DNA from: Paracoccus lichenicola
Lineage (GTDB): Bacteria; Pseudomonadota; Alphaproteobacteria; Rhodobacterales; Rhodobacteraceae
Assembly: GCF_009708075.1 (NCBI RefSeq)
Contig: NZ_WMBT01000003.1
Span: 124,001-188,000 of the forward strand
Direction: 5' to 3'
Length of the DNA: 64,000 bases
This document shows, piece by piece, positions 35,112 through 43,816 of this stretch. The notes below the pieces were generated by a model. The model did no database searches and had not been told where the DNA came from. It was given only the letters and a program-made list of their open reading frames with translations. The position numbers and the translations under genes were made by a program. Each line of letters starts with the position of its first letter. The stretch's first letter is position 1.

Positions 35112-35389
35112 TGATCGGGGCGCTGGTGATGGTGATGGGTCTCGCGACCTCTGCCTCGGCCGATCCGGCCCTGCTTCCCGACGCCGCCGCCCTGGCCGAC
35201 GAGGCGACGGGCTGGCTGCTGGAGGGCGAGGCCCTGCCCGCCGATTACCGCACCCGGCTGATGCGGATGCCGCCCGAGGCGCGTCTGCAGGCGCTGGTCT
35301 TCCTGCGCAGGGCCGGCCTGCTGACGACGGACCCTTGGGCGCTGTCCGACGTGCTGGACCCCGCGCCCGCTGACGCAGGTGACAAATGA
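35111..35389 (+). CDS. Small secreted protein between motA and flhA, unknown function
   Basis: A 92-residue protein with a signal peptide (MIGALVMVMGLATSASA-DP) and an acidic mature part of about 75 residues rich in Leu, Ala, Asp and Arg. No cysteine or known motif is seen. Its start shares a base with the motA stop and its stop overlaps flhA by four bases, so translation is coupled on both sides. This argues it is real and flagella-linked. A periplasmic stator or export accessory role is possible. Confidence 0.75.
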   Translation: MIGALVMVMGLATSASADPALLPDAAALADEATGWLLEGEALPADYRTRLMRMPPEARLQALVFLRRAGLLTTDPWALSDVLDPAPADAGDK

Positions 35390-37470
35390 CTGCCGCCGCC
35401 GCCCGGTTGAAATCGCTCGACGCCTCGGTCCTCGTGACCGGGGGGCTGGTGCTGATCGTCATGTCCATGGTGATCCCGCTGCCGCCCGCGATCCTCGACT
35501 TCGGATTCGCGCTGTCCATCGCGGCGGCCACCCTGATCCTGGTCATGGCCTCGCTGGTGGACCGGCCGACCGATTTCCAGGCCTTTCCGATGCTGCTGCT
35601 GGTGACGCTGGTGATCCGGCTGTCGCTGAACGTGTCGTCCACCCGGTTAATCCTGACCCAGGGCCACACCGGCACGGATGCCGCGGGCCACATCATCAGC
35701 GGTTTCGCAAGCTTCGTCGCGGGCGGATCGCTGATGGTGGGGCTGACGGTCTTTGCCGTCATCTCGATCGTGAACTTCGTGGTCATCACCAAAGGCTCGG
35801 GCCGCATGGCCGAGGTCGCGGCCCGATTCGCCCTGGACTCGCTGCCGGGCAAGCAACTGGCCATCGACGCGGATCTGAACGCGGGCGCCATCGACCACCA
35901 GGAAGCCAAGACCCGCCGCCTGCGCGACCAGCAGGAGATCAACTTCTTCGGCTCGCTGGACGGGGCCTCGAAATTCGTCAAGGGCGACGCGGTGGCGGGC
36001 ATCGTCATCACGCTGGTCAACCTGCTGGTGGGCCTGGGCATCGGCATCGTGGCCCACGGAATGCCCGTGGGCGAGGCGATGGCCACCTATTCCCACCTGA
36101 CCATCGGCGACGGGCTGGTGGGCCAGATTCCCGCCGTGATCACCTCGATGGCGGCGGCCCTTCTGTTGACGCGCGGGGGGGCGACCGACACGACCACGCG
36201 GATGCTGTCCACCCAGCTGATCCGGGGCTGGCAGCCCGCCGCCGTGGTCGCGGCCGCGATGCTGCTGATGTCCTTCGTGCCGGGGATGCCGCGCCTGCTG
36301 TTCCTGGCCATCGCGGCCGCCCTGGCCTTTGGCGGCTGGCGGCTTTACCGGCGCGGCACCCTCGCCCCCGCCCTGTCCGAGATCAAGCCCGAGGCCGCCG
36401 CCCCCCGCCCCGCCGCCCGCATCGGCGACGTGCTGGACACCGACGAGATCAGCGTCGAGATCGGCACCGATCTGGTGCTGATCGCGCTGGACCAGGCGCG
36501 CGGCCTGGGCAGCCGGATCACCAACCTGCGCATCCACATCGCCCGCGCCTATGGCCTGATCCTGCCCGACGTGCGCATCACCGACACCGACGACCTGCAT
36601 CCGGGCGACTACCAGATCCGCATCCACGGCGTGGTGCGCGGGCGCGGCAGCCTGCGGCCCGGCGCGATCCTGGCGCTTGGTCCCGATCCCGTGCTGCAAG
36701 GCCTGACGGGCGATGCGGTGCGCGAACCGGTTTACCTCAGCCCCGCCCGCTGGATCGACCGCAACGCCCAAGAGGATGCCGCGACCCGGGGCGCCACAGT
36801 CGTGACCCCCATGGAGGTCCTGTCCACCCACCTGATGGAGGTCGTGAAGGCCAACCTTTCGTCGCTGCTGACCCTTGGCGCGATGCAGCGCCAGATCGAG
36901 GAGTTGAAGACCCTGTCCGACAGCGCGCGGGCCGAACGCAACCGGCGCTATTTCGACGGCATGATCCCCGACAAGGTCTCGCCCGAGATGCTGCTGGCGG
37001 TGCTGCGCGCGCTCTTGGACGAGAAGGTCTCGATCCGCAACCTGCCGCTGATCGTGGACGCCATGGCCGAATTCCGCGGCATCGATTCGGTCGAGACGGT
37101 CTATGAACTGGTCCGCAAGCGGCTGCGCGGCCAGATCACCCAGCAATACGGCGACCCTTCGGGCGGGATCTCGGCCCTGCAACTGCATCCGGGGTGGGAG
37201 GCCGAATTCGTGCGCGCCGATGCCGAAACCGGCCGCGCGGGCGGCGGCGCCATGACCCCCGCCCTGTCGCGCAAGCTGCTGGAGGCCGCGCGCCGCGCGA
37301 TTGCGGCGGCCGAACCGGCGATCCAGACCGTGCTGGTCGTCCCCGATCATCGGCGGCGGATGCTGCGCGCGGTCCTGGGGTCGAACGGCATCGCCTTGCC
37401 GGTCCTGGGGCTGGAGGAGATCGACCCCGGCGCGGAACTGCGCCTTGTCGGCACCATCGAGGTCGGCTGA
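35386..37470 (+). CDS. flhA: Flagellar export apparatus protein FlhA
   Basis: A 694-residue FlhA of normal length. The N-terminal half has eight membrane spans, with the FHIPEP-type loop region visible as SLPGKQLAIDADLNAGAI and RRLRDQQEINFFGSLDGASKFVKGDA. The C-terminal cytoplasmic domain (about 340-694) forms the nonameric export platform that binds substrates and chaperones. The ATG overlaps the preceding small gene by four bases, and the stop shares one base with fliR. Confidence 0.97.
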   Translation: MTAAAARLKSLDASVLVTGGLVLIVMSMVIPLPPAILDFGFALSIAAATLILVMASLVDRPTDFQAFPMLLLVTLVIRLSLNVSSTRLILTQGHTGTDAAGHIISGFASFVAGGSLMVGLTVFAVISIVNFVVITKGSGRMAEVAARFALDSLPGKQLAIDADLNAGAIDHQEAKTRRLRDQQEINFFGSLDGASKFVKGDAVAGIVITLVNLLVGLGIGIVAHGMPVGEAMATYSHLTIGDGLVGQIPAVITSMAAALLLTRGGATDTTTRMLSTQLIRGWQPAAVVAAAMLLMSFVPGMPRLLFLAIAAALAFGGWRLYRRGTLAPALSEIKPEAAAPRPAARIGDVLDTDEISVEIGTDLVLIALDQARGLGSRITNLRIHIARAYGLILPDVRITDTDDLHPGDYQIRIHGVVRGRGSLRPGAILALGPDPVLQGLTGDAVREPVYLSPARWIDRNAQEDAATRGATVVTPMEVLSTHLMEVVKANLSSLLTLGAMQRQIEELKTLSDSARAERNRRYFDGMIPDKVSPEMLLAVLRALLDEKVSIRNLPLIVDAMAEFRGIDSVETVYELVRKRLRGQITQQYGDPSGGISALQLHPGWEAEFVRADAETGRAGGGAMTPALSRKLLEAARRAIAAAEPAIQTVLVVPDHRRRMLRAVLGSNGIALPVLGLEEIDPGAELRLVGTIEVG

Positions 37471-38225
37471 TGGGGGACATGCTTGCCCAGCTGCTGCCGG
37501 GGTTCAACTGGACATGGGTGCTGGTCTATCTGCGCGTGCAGGCCCTGGTGCTGGTCCTGCCGGGATTGGGCGAACGCGTGATCCCCGTCCGCGTCCGCGC
37601 CGCCGCCGCGCTGGCGGTCACGCCGATGCTGGCGGGGCTGGTCACGCCCATGGCCGCGCCCGGGGACACGCCGGGGATCCTGGCCCAGGCGGCGGGGGAA
37701 CTGGTGATCGGGCTGGCCGCCGGGACGGGCCTGCGGCTGCTGGCGCTGTCGCTGGACATCGCGACCTCGGCCATCGCGGCCACGACCTCGCTGTCGCAAC
37801 TGGTGGGCGGCCAGAACGAGGCCGCGCCCCATCCCATCGGCAACCTGATCCACCTGGCCGGGATCGCGGTGCTGATGGTGCTGGGCCTGCCGGTGATGCT
37901 GGTGCAGCTGATGGCCGACAGTTTCGCGATCTGGCCCCCCGGCGGCTGGCCTGACGCGGACGGCCTGGCGACCGAGGCGATCCGCCTTGTCGCGCGCAGC
38001 TTCTGGATCGCCATGCTGCTGGCCGCGCCCTTCACGCTGGGCGGCTTCATGTTCCAGGCGCTGTCGGGCGTCGTCAACCGCGTCATGCCCGCCCTGCCGG
38101 TGATCTTCATCGGCTCGCCCGCCGCGATCATGCTGGCGCTGGCGGCGTTGGCTCTGCTGGCGCCGGTGCTGGTCGCGCTGTGGGCCGATGCCGTCCTGGG
38201 CTACATGCTGCCGGGGGCGCCATGA
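37470..38225 (+). CDS. fliR: Flagellar export gate protein FliR
   Basis: A 251-residue membrane protein with five or six spans and the conserved GQNEAAPHPIGNLIHLAG segment. FliR joins the FliP-FliQ ring in the export gate. The ATG shares a base with the flhA stop and the stop overlaps flhB by four bases. The order flhA-fliR-flhB is common in alphaproteobacteria. Confidence 0.94.
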   Translation: MGDMLAQLLPGFNWTWVLVYLRVQALVLVLPGLGERVIPVRVRAAAALAVTPMLAGLVTPMAAPGDTPGILAQAAGELVIGLAAGTGLRLLALSLDIATSAIAATTSLSQLVGGQNEAAPHPIGNLIHLAGIAVLMVLGLPVMLVQLMADSFAIWPPGGWPDADGLATEAIRLVARSFWIAMLLAAPFTLGGFMFQALSGVVNRVMPALPVIFIGSPAAIMLALAALALLAPVLVALWADAVLGYMLPGAP

Positions 38226-39283
38226 GCGAGGAGAACGACGACAAGCCCTTCGAGGCCTCGGACCAGAAGCTGCGCAAGGCGCGCGAGAAGGGCGACATCC
38301 CCCGGTCGGCCGAACTGAATGTCGCGGCCATGTATGGGGGCGCCTGGCTGGCCTTCGCGGTCGGCGCGGGCGTTGCGGTCAAGGCCTGGCTGGCGATGGC
38401 CGCGCGCGCCTTGGGATCGGAAGGCTGGACGCCGGGCACCACCGGGGCGGTGGCCGCAGCCCTGGGCCACTTTGCGGGTTGGGCGGTGCTGGCCTTGGCA
38501 ACGGTGCCCGCGCTGGTGATCGTGGTGGCGCTGATCGGCGGGCGCGGGCTGGTCTTTGCGCCGCAAAAGCTGGCCTTCGACCTGAACCGGATCAACCCGA
38601 TGAAGACCGCCGCGCAGAAATTCGGCAAGTCGGGACTGGTGAACTTTGCCATCTCGCTGGGCAAGGTGGCGCTGGTCTGCGCGGGCGGCTGGTTCCTGTT
38701 CCGCAACCTGCTGGGCCATCTGGCGGCAAGCCCGCTGGCGGAGGACCGCTGGATCGCCGATCTGGGCGTGCTGCTGGGGCGGGTGCTGGCCCTGGCGCTG
38801 GCGATCTCGGTCCTGTTCGCGGGGCTGGACATGGGCTGGCAATGGTTCGACCACCGCCGCAAGAACCGCATGACCCGCAAGGAAATGGAGGACGAATACA
38901 AGGACTCGGAAGGCGATCCGCATTTCAAGGCCGCCCGCCGCCAGCGCGCCGTGGACATCGCCACCAGGCAGATGCTGGCCGATGTCGCCCGCGCCGACGT
39001 GGTGATCGTGAACCCCACCCATTACGCCGTGGCCCTGGAATGGAAGCGCGGCAGCGGGCGCGCGCCGGTGTGCCTGGCCAAGGGCACGGACGAGGTCGCG
39101 GCCCGGATCCGCGAACGCGCCCGGGAAAACCGCGTGCCGATCTTCCCGGACCCGCCAAGCGCCCGCGCGATCCATGCCACGGTCGAGGTGGGCCAGGAAA
39201 TCCGCCGCGAGCAGTTCGCCGCCGTCGCCGCCGCGATCCGATTCGCCGAAAAGATGCGCGAAAAGGCGAGGGCCGGATGGTGA
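38222..39283 (+). CDS. flhB: Flagellar export switch protein FlhB
   Basis: A 353-residue protein with four membrane spans and the self-cleaving site Asn264-Pro265-Thr266-His267 (VIVNPTHYAVAL) that switches export from hook to filament proteins. The start MSEENDDKPFEAS and the amphipathic EASDQKLRKAREKGD segment are typical. The gene ends in one copy of a 14-bp direct repeat that also creates the start of the next gene. Confidence 0.96.
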   Translation: MSEENDDKPFEASDQKLRKAREKGDIPRSAELNVAAMYGGAWLAFAVGAGVAVKAWLAMAARALGSEGWTPGTTGAVAAALGHFAGWAVLALATVPALVIVVALIGGRGLVFAPQKLAFDLNRINPMKTAAQKFGKSGLVNFAISLGKVALVCAGGWFLFRNLLGHLAASPLAEDRWIADLGVLLGRVLALALAISVLFAGLDMGWQWFDHRRKNRMTRKEMEDEYKDSEGDPHFKAARRQRAVDIATRQMLADVARADVVIVNPTHYAVALEWKRGSGRAPVCLAKGTDEVAARIRERARENRVPIFPDPPSARAIHATVEVGQEIRREQFAAVAAAIRFAEKMREKARAGW

Positions 39284-39295
39284 GGGCCGGATGAC
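39268..39295 (+). repeat. 14-bp tandem duplication spanning flhB stop and next start
   Basis: GAGGGCCGGATG occurs at 39268-39279 and again at 39282-39293, a period of 14 bases. The first copy encodes the last residues of FlhB and its stop lies at the junction. The second copy supplies a GAGG ribosome site and the ATG of the following gene. A recent slip or duplication could have built the second start. Confidence 0.7.
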
Positions 39296-39662
39296 AAGGG
39301 AAAGCGACAAGCTGGCGCAGCTGGAACGCATCGCCCGTATCAAGGCGGAACGGGAACTGAAGCGTTTCGCCGCCTTCAGCCTGCACATGACCCGGGCGCA
39401 AGATCACGCGGGCGCCATGCGCGCCGCGCTGGACCAGAGCTACCGCAGCACCGCCCCCCTGTCGGTGGCCGAGGCGCGCATCGCCAATGCCCAGGCCGGC
39501 CGCAGCGCGCGCGAGTTGCGCCAGGCCGAGGCCGAGGTCGCGCGGATGTTGCCGCGCTTCGACGCCGCCCGCCGCGACGCCGCGCGCGAATTCGGCCGGG
39601 CCGAGGTGCTGCTGAGCCTGTCGGCCCTCCGCCGCGCGGATGAAAAGGCGCCGAGGTATTGA
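39291..39662 (+). CDS. Helical protein of the flagellar locus, possible FliJ-like
   Basis: A 123-residue, highly charged and almost fully helical protein (Arg, Ala, Glu, Gln-rich, no membrane span) with coiled-coil character from residue 8 to 110. Size and composition resemble FliJ, the general export chaperone, but sequence alone is not decisive. It begins 7 bp after flhB and ends the plus-strand flagellar arm before the palindromic repeat region. Confidence 0.6.
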   Translation: MTRESDKLAQLERIARIKAERELKRFAAFSLHMTRAQDHAGAMRAALDQSYRSTAPLSVAEARIANAQAGRSARELRQAEAEVARMLPRFDAARRDAAREFGRAEVLLSLSALRRADEKAPRY

Positions 39663-40004
39663 AACCTTCGTGACCGTGGGGTGGAACCCCACCCTGTGGG
39701 CGGTCCTGCGAGGGTAAGGTTCCACCCCGCCGCCGGAATCATGGTGCCGGCCAGGCGCCGCCTGCCCGGGAAGGCGGTATCGCTTGCAACCGCCTGGGGG
39801 AAAGGACAGCACCCGCCCGTTGCGCAAGGGTTTGCCGATCTGCCCGTCCCGCGCCCGGGGATGCCGGCGGCGCGTAGGGTGGGGTTCCACCCCACCATCC
39901 TGCGCATCGTGTGAAGTTCGTCGGCAACACGCGGGTCCGACCCTTGGGCCGGGACGCGCGGATGGCGGGGTCATGTCCGGCGAAGGCCCTTGCCCGATCA
40001 CGCG
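39663..40004. repeat. Gene-free region with three copies of a GGGTGGGGTTCCACCCCAC palindrome
   Basis: This 342-bp stretch has no convincing gene; its short ORFs run through repeats. Copies of one palindrome lie at 39676-39696 (reverse orientation), 39711-39731 (degenerate) and 39873-39896 (intact, starting CGTAGGGTGGGG). The same unit occurs twice more near 59126-59197. It sits between the flagellar arm (plus) and a gene on the minus strand, so both transcripts converge on it and it may help end them. Confidence 0.75.
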
Positions 40005-41057
40005 TCAGGGTTCCGGGGCCGTCAGGGATCCCAGGTCGATGTCCACCCAGACCAGCCGATGCTCTGATGCGGCCTCGACCACTGCTGCCAGCGGATCGCC
40101 CGGCGCGGGCCAGATCACGCCGCTGCCGGTGACGCGCAACCCCTTGGCGGGCAGCACGTAATCAACCCGCAGGTTGCCGGGTCCGGCGGGATCGAAGACT
40201 CCGGTATCCAGCGCCGGATCGCCCCGATGCGTGGCATTCACCCCGGTCTGTTCCGGCTGGAACGCCCCCCTGGGCTGCGGATCTTGCGCGTGGTCCAGCA
40301 GCGCCGCCATGGCCTCGGGCCGCCCCTCGCCATCCACCGGATCCAGGTTCGGGGTGCCCGCCAGCACGAAGGGCGCGGGGGGCAGGTGGTGCAGCCAGAA
40401 GGCGGCCTCGTCATGGTTGCGGCGGCCGTTCCGATCCTCGGGACCGTCGAAGACCGGGGGCGTGGCCGACCAGGCCAGCAGGTGCAGCGCCCCCCGCCCG
40501 GTCAGCACCGGCACGTCCCAATGCGCGGTCGAGGACAGGCGCTGGATTTCGGCCACCTCGGGCGGCAAGCGCGGCATCAGGGTGCCCGGCAGGTCGCGCC
40601 ACAGGACCGCCGAATGATCCGTCACGGTTCCCAAGGGCAGGCGCGACAGGATCGCCATGCCGTTCTGCCCGGAAAACTGCCCGAAGCCCTGCGCGTCGTC
40701 GGCCCCGCCCGCGCGCCCGTCGCCGTTCCCGTCCAGCCCGGTGGGCCAGCCGCTGTTCGGGCGGGCGGCAAAGCGGTGCGGCATGGGGTGGCCCGCCTGC
40801 TCCAGCACCGCCGCGAAGGCGGCAAGCGCCAGCCCGTCGCCGTCCCAGTCGAACCCGGTCAGCACGATCACGTCGGGCGCGGCGGCGGCGATCACCTGGG
40901 CGGCCGCCAGCACCTGCGGATCGGCCCGGCGGATGTCGCGCAGCAGAAGGCCCGGCCCCTTGCGCGTCAGGCCTGGGTCATAGGCCGCCACCCGCAGATC
41001 CTGCGCCACGACGCCGGTGGCAAGAAAGGCCGTCATGATCCAGGCAAAGGCTCGCAT
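40005..41057 (-). CDS. Secreted endonuclease/exonuclease/phosphatase-family protein
   Basis: A 350-residue protein with a signal peptide (MRAFAWIMTAFLATGVVAQ). Its fold features match the DNase I-like endonuclease/exonuclease/phosphatase family: LRVAAYDPG at the start, the PDVIVLTGFDWDGDGLAL strand, FSGQNGMAILSR in the middle, HWDVPV, and RVDYVLPAKGL near the end. The motif NGDGRAGGADDAQGFGQF suggests calcium binding. It may degrade extracellular DNA or phosphoesters; substrate is unknown. It is transcribed away from the RTX gene. Confidence 0.82.
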   Translation of the reverse strand: MRAFAWIMTAFLATGVVAQDLRVAAYDPGLTRKGPGLLLRDIRRADPQVLAAAQVIAAAAPDVIVLTGFDWDGDGLALAAFAAVLEQAGHPMPHRFAARPNSGWPTGLDGNGDGRAGGADDAQGFGQFSGQNGMAILSRLPLGTVTDHSAVLWRDLPGTLMPRLPPEVAEIQRLSSTAHWDVPVLTGRGALHLLAWSATPPVFDGPEDRNGRRNHDEAAFWLHHLPPAPFVLAGTPNLDPVDGEGRPEAMAALLDHAQDPQPRGAFQPEQTGVNATHRGDPALDTGVFDPAGPGNLRVDYVLPAKGLRVTGSGVIWPAPGDPLAAVVEAASEHRLVWVDIDLGSLTAPEP

Positions 41058-41324
41058 CCCGCAGGAATTGCACGGGCCGCGCGCCGTGCCAAGGGGCCTC
41101 GGCAGGTGGACGGTCCGGTCCCGGGTCGCGGGCGATCATGAAAATCGCGCCCCCCGGTCCAGGCGGAACCAAGACGGCAACGCTGAAAACCGCGCCACCG
41201 GAACGCCGTCATCCGCGTTTCACGATCCCGGGCCAGGCTGATCGCCGGATCCGGCACAGGCCGATGCTGCCTTGGGCGGTGCAGCGCGGCCTTTCAATCC
41301 ACGCCCCTTGCAGGAGAGACTGAC
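41058..41324. other. Intergenic region between divergent secreted-protein genes
   Basis: These 267 bases separate the minus-strand nuclease-fold gene and the plus-strand RTX gene and should hold both promoters. I see no strong -35/-10 pair, no repeat and no credible small gene. CAGGAGAG just ahead of 41325 is the RTX ribosome-binding site. Confidence 0.5.
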
Positions 41325-42062
41325 ATGGCGATCTATCGCGGAAACGACGGCGACAACCGCTATAGCGGCACAAGCGTGGCGGACCTGATCTATGGCCGGT
41401 CGGGCGATGACCGGCTGCGCGGCAACGGCGGCAACGACACCATCGACGGCGGCGAGGGCAACGATGTCCTGGAAGGCGGGCGCGGCAACAACGTCATCTG
41501 GGGCGCTTCGGGCAACGACGCCATCTGGGCGCGCGAGGGCAATGACCGCGTCAATGCGGGCGAGGGCAACGACGCGGTCTTCGCGGGCGCCGGCAACAAC
41601 GCCGTCACCGGGGGCGAGGGCAACGATGTCGCCATCACCGGGGGCGGGCGCGACACCATCGACGGGGGCGAAGGCAACGACCGCATGATCTCGGGGGCGA
41701 GCCATGACATCCTGCGCGGCGGCGAGGGCGACGACGTGATGATCGCCCAGTCCGGCAACGACATCCTGATCGCCGGCGAGGGCGACGACGTGCTGAACGG
41801 CGGCGCGGGCCGCGACCTTCTGTCGGGGGGCGAGGGGTCCGACCGCTTCGTCTTCAACGGCGGGATCGACCGGATCCGCGATTTCGAGAACGGCGACGAC
41901 GACATCGACCTGTCCTATTTCGCCCGCTTCGACAGCTTTGCCAGCATCCGCGCCGCCGCCAGCCAGATCGGAACCGATGTCGTCATCCGCGTCGGCGCCA
42001 ACGCCCTGGTGATCGAGGACACGCGCCTGAACCAGTTGGACGGCGACGACTTCATCTGGTGA
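41325..42062 (+). CDS. RTX-type calcium-binding repeat protein
   Basis: A 245-residue acidic protein. Residues about 20-190 hold roughly 17 nonapeptide repeats of the GGxGxDxx type (GGEGNDVL, GGEGNDRM, GGEGDDVM), which fold into a calcium-loaded beta-roll. The C-terminal 50 residues (after RIRDFENGDDDIDLSYF) look like a type I secretion signal region. There is no N-terminal signal peptide, also typical of type I substrates. No catalytic domain is present, so it may be a surface or matrix protein. No type I exporter genes are nearby. Confidence 0.9.
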   Translation: MAIYRGNDGDNRYSGTSVADLIYGRSGDDRLRGNGGNDTIDGGEGNDVLEGGRGNNVIWGASGNDAIWAREGNDRVNAGEGNDAVFAGAGNNAVTGGEGNDVAITGGGRDTIDGGEGNDRMISGASHDILRGGEGDDVMIAQSGNDILIAGEGDDVLNGGAGRDLLSGGEGSDRFVFNGGIDRIRDFENGDDDIDLSYFARFDSFASIRAAASQIGTDVVIRVGANALVIEDTRLNQLDGDDFIW

Positions 42063-42069
42063 CGCAAGG

Positions 42070-42096
42070 GACCGGGCCGCAGCGGGCGGCCCGGTC
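42070..42096 (+). terminator. Strong hairpin after the RTX gene
   Basis: GACCGGGCCGC (42070-42080) pairs perfectly with GCGGCCCGGTC (42086-42096) around an AGCGG loop, 8 bp after the RTX stop codon and followed by ATTCC. This is a good candidate transcription terminator, though the U-run is short. Confidence 0.7.
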
Positions 42097-42228
42097 ATTC
42101 CGATGGCAGGACTGCGACAGTTCCTTGCAATCGGGCGGCAAGGGACCGCCGAAGATCGCGCCCGCACTTGCAATCGCGCCAGAAGCCGACATGTGATGCC
42201 GCGCAGATGCCAGCCACCCCGGGTTCCC

Positions 42229-43812
42229 ATGTCCACCGACCGTTTCCACCGCCGTCACCTGTTGCAAGCCGCCCTGGGCGGCGGGGCCTTCTTCCTGCTG
42301 CCGCATCTGGCCAGGGCGCAAGGCGCGGCGGGCGAAAGCCGGCCCTTCTCGTTCGACGGGCTTCGGGACATGGCCCGCGACATGGCGGCCCGGCCCCATG
42401 CCCCCCAGGAAATCGCCGATCCCGAGATCCTCGACCAGGTGGACTATGACCGCCACAACCAGGTCCGCTTCCGGGCCGACCGCAGCCTGTGGCGCGGCCA
42501 GGGCGACATCTCGCCCGTGCAGGCCTTTTTCCCCGGCATGTATTTCCGCAATCCGGTGCGGATTTACACCGTCCAGGACGGCATGGCGACCGAGGTGCCG
42601 TTCTCGCTCGACCTGTTCGACATCCCCGAAGGCAACCCGGCCCGGCAACTGACCCGCACCAGGGGCTTCGCGGGCTTCCGTGTCCAGGACGCGCGCACCG
42701 AGATCGACTGGATGGCCTTCCTGGGCGCGTCCTATTGGCGAACGTCCGGTTACAGCGGGCAGTTCGGCCTGTCCGCGCGGGGCCTTGCCATCGACACCGC
42801 GATCCCGAACGGCCCCGAGGAATTCCCGCTGTTCACCCATTTCTGGCTGGAACCGGCGGAAAACGGGGATCTCACCACCTATGCGCTCTTGGACAGCCCG
42901 CGCGCGACCGGCGCCTATCGCATCGAATCAAGGCGCGGCGCTGGCGTGTCGCAGGACATCACCGCCACCGTCTTTTTGCGCGACGCGGTGGACCGGCTGG
43001 GGATCGCGCCGCTGACCTCGATGTTCTGGTTCGGCAAGAACACGCCCCATGTCGCCCCCGACTGGCGCCCCGAGGTGCATGATTCCGACGGGCTGGAGAT
43101 CCTGGCGGGCAATGGCGAACGCATCTGGCGGCCCCTGAACAACCCGCCGGGGACGATGGTGAACAGCTTTGCCTCGCCCTCGGTCAAGGGCTTCGGGCTG
43201 ATGCAGCGGGAACGGGACTTCGCGCAGTACCAGGACGACGGCGTCTTTTACGACCGCCGGGCCAGCGCCTGGATCACGCCCCGGGGCGATTGGGGCGACG
43301 GTGCCGTGGTGCTGACGGAACTGCGCACGGACGACGAGATCCACGACAACATCGTGGCCTTCTGGCAGCCCGCCGGGCCGACCGCCAAGGGCCAGAGCCA
43401 CGATTTCGCCTATCGGCTGGACTGGGTGCGCGACAACCCGGCCGTCAGCCCGATCGCCCATTTCACCGCCACCCGCATCGGCGCGGGCGGGGTGCCCGGC
43501 CAGCCGCGCCCCAAGGGCGTGGTCAAGATCGTCTGCGATTTCAGGGGGCCGAACCTGACGGGCCTTGGCCGAGAGGACGGGCTGGCCCTGTCGGTGTCCA
43601 CCGCGCAGGCGCAGGTGTCGAACACCGCGGTCTATCCCGTGGTGGGCACGGATAGCTGGCGGGCGCTGTTCGACCTGTCCTTCGCGGAAACCGACACGGC
43701 CCCCATCGACCTGCGCGCCTATGTCGATCATGGCGGCACGGCGATGACGGAAACGCTGATCCTGCAACTGTTCCCGTCGCAGCTTCGCACGCTGCTGGCG
43801 CGCACCCCCTGA
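42229..43812 (+). CDS. opgD: Glucan biosynthesis protein, OpgD/OpgG family (Tat-exported)
   Basis: A 527-residue periplasmic protein with a twin-arginine signal (MSTDRFHRRHLLQAALGGG...). The mature part matches the MdoG/OpgG family: FSFDGLRDMARDMAARP, FFPGMYFRNPVRIYTV, GASYWRTSG...YGLSARGLAI-type segment, and LTSMFWFGKN. These proteins help build or branch osmoregulated periplasmic glucans. The Tat signal points to OpgD rather than Sec-exported OpgG. The ATG at 42229 fits the Tat motif. No opgH glucosyltransferase is in the window. Confidence 0.9.
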   Translation: MSTDRFHRRHLLQAALGGGAFFLLPHLARAQGAAGESRPFSFDGLRDMARDMAARPHAPQEIADPEILDQVDYDRHNQVRFRADRSLWRGQGDISPVQAFFPGMYFRNPVRIYTVQDGMATEVPFSLDLFDIPEGNPARQLTRTRGFAGFRVQDARTEIDWMAFLGASYWRTSGYSGQFGLSARGLAIDTAIPNGPEEFPLFTHFWLEPAENGDLTTYALLDSPRATGAYRIESRRGAGVSQDITATVFLRDAVDRLGIAPLTSMFWFGKNTPHVAPDWRPEVHDSDGLEILAGNGERIWRPLNNPPGTMVNSFASPSVKGFGLMQRERDFAQYQDDGVFYDRRASAWITPRGDWGDGAVVLTELRTDDEIHDNIVAFWQPAGPTAKGQSHDFAYRLDWVRDNPAVSPIAHFTATRIGAGGVPGQPRPKGVVKIVCDFRGPNLTGLGREDGLALSVSTAQAQVSNTAVYPVVGTDSWRALFDLSFAETDTAPIDLRAYVDHGGTAMTETLILQLFPSQLRTLLARTP

Positions 43813-43816
43813 CCGA

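Noticed and set aside
33612..36086. Long antisense frame over the motA-flhA region
   Set aside because: It crosses several well-identified genes on the other strand and shows no domain; composition is that of antisense high-GC DNA.
39681..39914. Small plus-strand ORF in the repeat region after the FliJ-like gene
   Set aside because: It is made of the palindromic repeats and the sequence between them; no ribosome site and no recognisable protein.
41400..41850. Regular short DNA periodicity that could suggest a CRISPR-like array
   Set aside because: The period is about 27 bp and in frame with GGxGxDxx nonapeptides of the RTX protein; there are no constant repeats with variable spacers.
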